DNA of 64,000 nt from Actinomycetes bacterium (GTDB taxonomy: Bacteria > Actinomycetota > Acidimicrobiia > Acidimicrobiales > Acidimicrobiaceae), in assembly GCA_021805205.1 (NCBI GenBank), contig JAJZFV010000016.1:1-64000 (forward strand), read 5' to 3'. Both the position numbers and the translations under genes were made by a program. Shown here piece after piece: positions 62,338 to 64,000 of the stretch (positions within the stretch are counted from its first letter, which is position 1; every line of letters begins with the position of its first letter). The notes beneath the pieces were generated by a model. It saw only the letters and a list, made by a program, of their open reading frames with translations, made no database searches and had not been told where the DNA came from.

Positions 62338-63015
62338 ATGAGTGCAAGGCAGGAGAGTATGGCCAGTCTCACCACCGACGTGGCCTATCAAGCGATACGT
62401 GGCAAGATCCTGTCGGGAGAGATTAAGGGTGGTGAGTGGTTACGGGAAGCTGAGTTAGCAGTGCAGTTGGGCGTAAGTCGAACGCCAGTAAGAGAGGCCC
62501 TCGGAAGATTGGTCGCTGACGGCCTCGCATTTCATGAACCAAACAGGGGTGTGAGGGTAGGGGAGTGGACCATCGGTGACTTCAATGAGATCTACGATCT
62601 TCGACTTCTCCTAGAGTCTTACGGTGCTTCAATGGCTGCTACAAATCCCGAGACTGACGTAGTGCTTCTTCGAAAACTTGCCGATGAGATGACAAACATT
62701 GCAGAGAGTGATTCGCCTCAATATGCGCACCTAACCGACCTGAATAACACCTTTCATCACGCAATCTTGACATTTTCTGGCAATTCCAAGTTGGCTACGA
62801 TCCTTGCCTCGATCGTTCAAGTGCCATTGGTACGACTCACCTTTGCGCGCTATACACGTGCGGAGTTGCTGCGTTCGATGAACCACCACAGAGAGATGGT
62901 TGACGCCTTCGAAGCACGAGATGCTAAGTGGGCCGAGGCGGTTATGCGGTCACACCTGCGGTCTGGATGGTCCGCGATGCAGGGGTTCATATCTGTCCAG
63001 CATCTCGACGAATAA
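62338..63015 (+). CDS. FCD-type GntR transcriptional regulator
   Basis: A 225-residue FadR-subfamily regulator. The wHTH at about 10-80 reads AYQAIRGKILSGEIKGGEWL, REAELAVQLGVSRTPVREAL and HEPNRGVRVGEW. The all-helical FCD domain (about 85-215) has the metal/ligand His-containing LNNTFHHAI and MNHHREMVDAF. GGAGG lies seven bases before ATG 62338. It is divergent from the CoA-transferase operon and upstream of an HMG-CoA-lyase-like gene, so it likely responds to an organic acid of this pathway. Confidence 0.92.
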   Translation: MSARQESMASLTTDVAYQAIRGKILSGEIKGGEWLREAELAVQLGVSRTPVREALGRLVADGLAFHEPNRGVRVGEWTIGDFNEIYDLRLLLESYGASMAATNPETDVVLLRKLADEMTNIAESDSPQYAHLTDLNNTFHHAILTFSGNSKLATILASIVQVPLVRLTFARYTRAELLRSMNHHREMVDAFEARDAKWAEAVMRSHLRSGWSAMQGFISVQHLDE

Positions 63016-63022
63016 TGAAGCT

Positions 63023-63097
63023 ATGAAAGAAGATGATTTTTTTGCTATCTTCGAGACAATACGACGTTTACGGCATGCGAGGCCATTTGTTCGATGA
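63023..63097 (+). pseudogene. Possible nitroreductase N-terminal remnant
   Basis: A 24-codon frame starting ATG 63023 reads KEDDFFAIFETIRRLRHARP and then stops. The pattern resembles the first helix of nitroreductase-fold proteins (xFxxIxxRRxxRxxxP). Nothing further of the fold is visible downstream. It may be a fragment or a chance frame; support is weak. Confidence 0.25.
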
Positions 63098-63225
63098 GCT
63101 TTGCTAGCTCCTCAGCCTCGCTATCTAAGAGAGAGCTTTCGTAAGTAACTCTAAGTGGGTGATTCGCTTAAGATTGTCTCTCACGAGTGTTCTGCGATGA
63201 CGAATAGACGATAGAGGAAGATGAG

Positions 63226-64000
63226 ATGGAAATTGTTGAAGTAGGTCCAAGAGATGGTTTACAGAATGAGAAGAAGGTTCTTTCAACCTCTGAAAAGGTC
63301 GCTTACATCGAACTTTTAATTCGCGCAGGGCTCAAGCGCATTGAGGCTGTTTCGTTTGCCAGAGCTGACAAAGTTCCCCAGATGGCAGATGCCGAAGGGG
63401 TAATGGAGGCGGTTCCGCGCGAGGAAGGTATCTCGTATATCGGTCTGGTTATGAATGACCGGGGGCTTACCCGAGCTATCGCAACCGGAGTTGACGAGGC
63501 CAACTTTGTCATAGTTACCACTGACACATTTTCTCAGCGAAATCAAGGTGCATCAGTTGATGAGGCCCTTGTCCAACTAGCTCCGATGGTGGCGAGAGCT
63601 CAGGAGGCAGGATTGAAGACGACCGTAACTATTGCCGCTTCATTTGGGTGCCCATTTGAAGGCGAGGTAACGACCGAACAGGTCATGCGCGTTGTAGAAG
63701 CTGCTCATCGTTTGAACGTGGATGAGATCGCATTAGGTGACACCATCGGGGTAGGTACGCCATCTGATGTTCGTCGCTTGGTCGAAGCTTCACGGTCGAT
63801 TACTGACAAGAAGTTACGTCTCCATCTTCACAACACTCGCAACACGGGATATGCAAATGCAATTACCGGATACGAAATGGGAGTCGATGCCCTTGACTCG
63901 GCTGCAGGCGGAATTGGAGGGTGCCCCTTTGCGCCCAACGCTACTGGAAATATTGGAACTGAGGATCTTTACTACCTCCTTGCAAGAAGCGGAGTCGAAC
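63226..64000 (+). CDS. Hydroxymethylglutaryl-CoA lyase-like enzyme (3' end cut by window)
   Basis: A partial DRE-TIM metallolyase, 258 codons visible. EVGPRDGLQNE carries the catalytic Arg-Asp pair, EAVSFARADKVPQMADAE follows the lyase pattern (family SFVSPKWVPQMAD), SFGCPFEGEV contains the active-site Cys region and HLHNTRNTGYANA gives the metal-binding His-x-His. AGGPGGCPFAP-type AAGGIGGCPFAP is the conserved glycine loop. SFAR in place of SFVSPK suggests a relative with another acyl-CoA rather than true HMG-CoA. AGAGGAAG precedes ATG 63226. It probably finishes the pathway of the adjacent CoA-transferase. Confidence 0.88.
   Translation, partial: MEIVEVGPRDGLQNEKKVLSTSEKVAYIELLIRAGLKRIEAVSFARADKVPQMADAEGVMEAVPREEGISYIGLVMNDRGLTRAIATGVDEANFVIVTTDTFSQRNQGASVDEALVQLAPMVARAQEAGLKTTVTIAASFGCPFEGEVTTEQVMRVVEAAHRLNVDEIALGDTIGVGTPSDVRRLVEASRSITDKKLRLHLHNTRNTGYANAITGYEMGVDALDSAAGGIGGCPFAPNATGNIGTEDLYYLLARSGVE

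Overview
The window looks like chromosomal DNA of a mid-GC actinobacterium, most plausibly of the class Acidimicrobiia (Acidithrix/Ferrithrix-like). This is inferred from family content, not from a database match: a response regulator very like mycobacterial DosR/DevR with universal stress proteins, an Rv2466c-type (mycothiol-linked) thioredoxin-fold protein, a MurT/GatD pair, a 6C-type small RNA, a geranylgeranyl-reductase-family oxidoreductase and many short-chain dehydrogenases. GTG and TTG starts are frequent. Three tRNA genes (Cys-GCA, Val-GAC, Val-CAC) were read directly.

Layout. 1-7.6 kb: LysR regulator divergent from a YeiH-type transporter, beta-carbonic anhydrase, a phosphonate-monoesterase-like sulfatase, an SDR and acetoacetyl-CoA synthetase. 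7.6-15.2 kb: DHA2 exporter, mercaptopyruvate sulfurtransferase, ACT-domain protein plus peptide deformylase, FMN reductase, PPOX protein, geranylgeranyl reductase family protein. 15.3-20.9 kb: tRNA-Cys, glycogen debranching enzyme, tRNA-Val, then pheA-tyrA and a membrane protein. 21-24 kb: Dabb protein, SDR and a secreted matrixin-type protease with 42-residue tandem repeats.

24.2-29.4 kb is the most interesting block. It holds two universal stress proteins, a YbjQ protein, a DosR-like regulator, a solitary diheme cytochrome b coupled to a 62-residue membrane protein, and an Rv3129-like flavin-binding protein. DosR-type operator sequences (GGGACT dyads and phased half-sites) lie before the cytochrome and one stress gene. 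I read this as a hypoxia/redox-dormancy regulon carrying an uncharacterised cytochrome module.

29.4-36.4 kb: PhoU, an Rv2466c-like protein, an SDR, a LysR regulator, a 6C RNA, murT-gatD and a GntR regulator whose DNA-binding domain extends upstream of any usual start codon. A second, unassigned small RNA is predicted at 31.2 kb. 36.5-42.6 kb: a tight four-gene operon (acyl-CoA-reductase/HAD fusion, alcohol dehydrogenase, LarA-like protein, acyltransferase), probably for lipid chemistry. 43.4-46.4 kb: a large GAF-GGDEF protein with a degenerate EAL-like tail.

46.7-49.6 kb is decaying DNA, including a clear CocE/NonD hydrolase pseudogene with several stops and frameshifts. 49.6-56 kb mixes an SDR/DUF2867 protein, a cytochrome P450, an orphan DNA methyltransferase, a gene-poor stretch and a lipoprotein. 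56.3-64 kb is a catabolic cluster: isochorismatase-like hydrolase, hydantoinase/oxoprolinase B and A subunits, CaiB-type CoA-transferase, a divergent FCD-type GntR regulator and an HMG-CoA-lyase-like enzyme cut by the window end.
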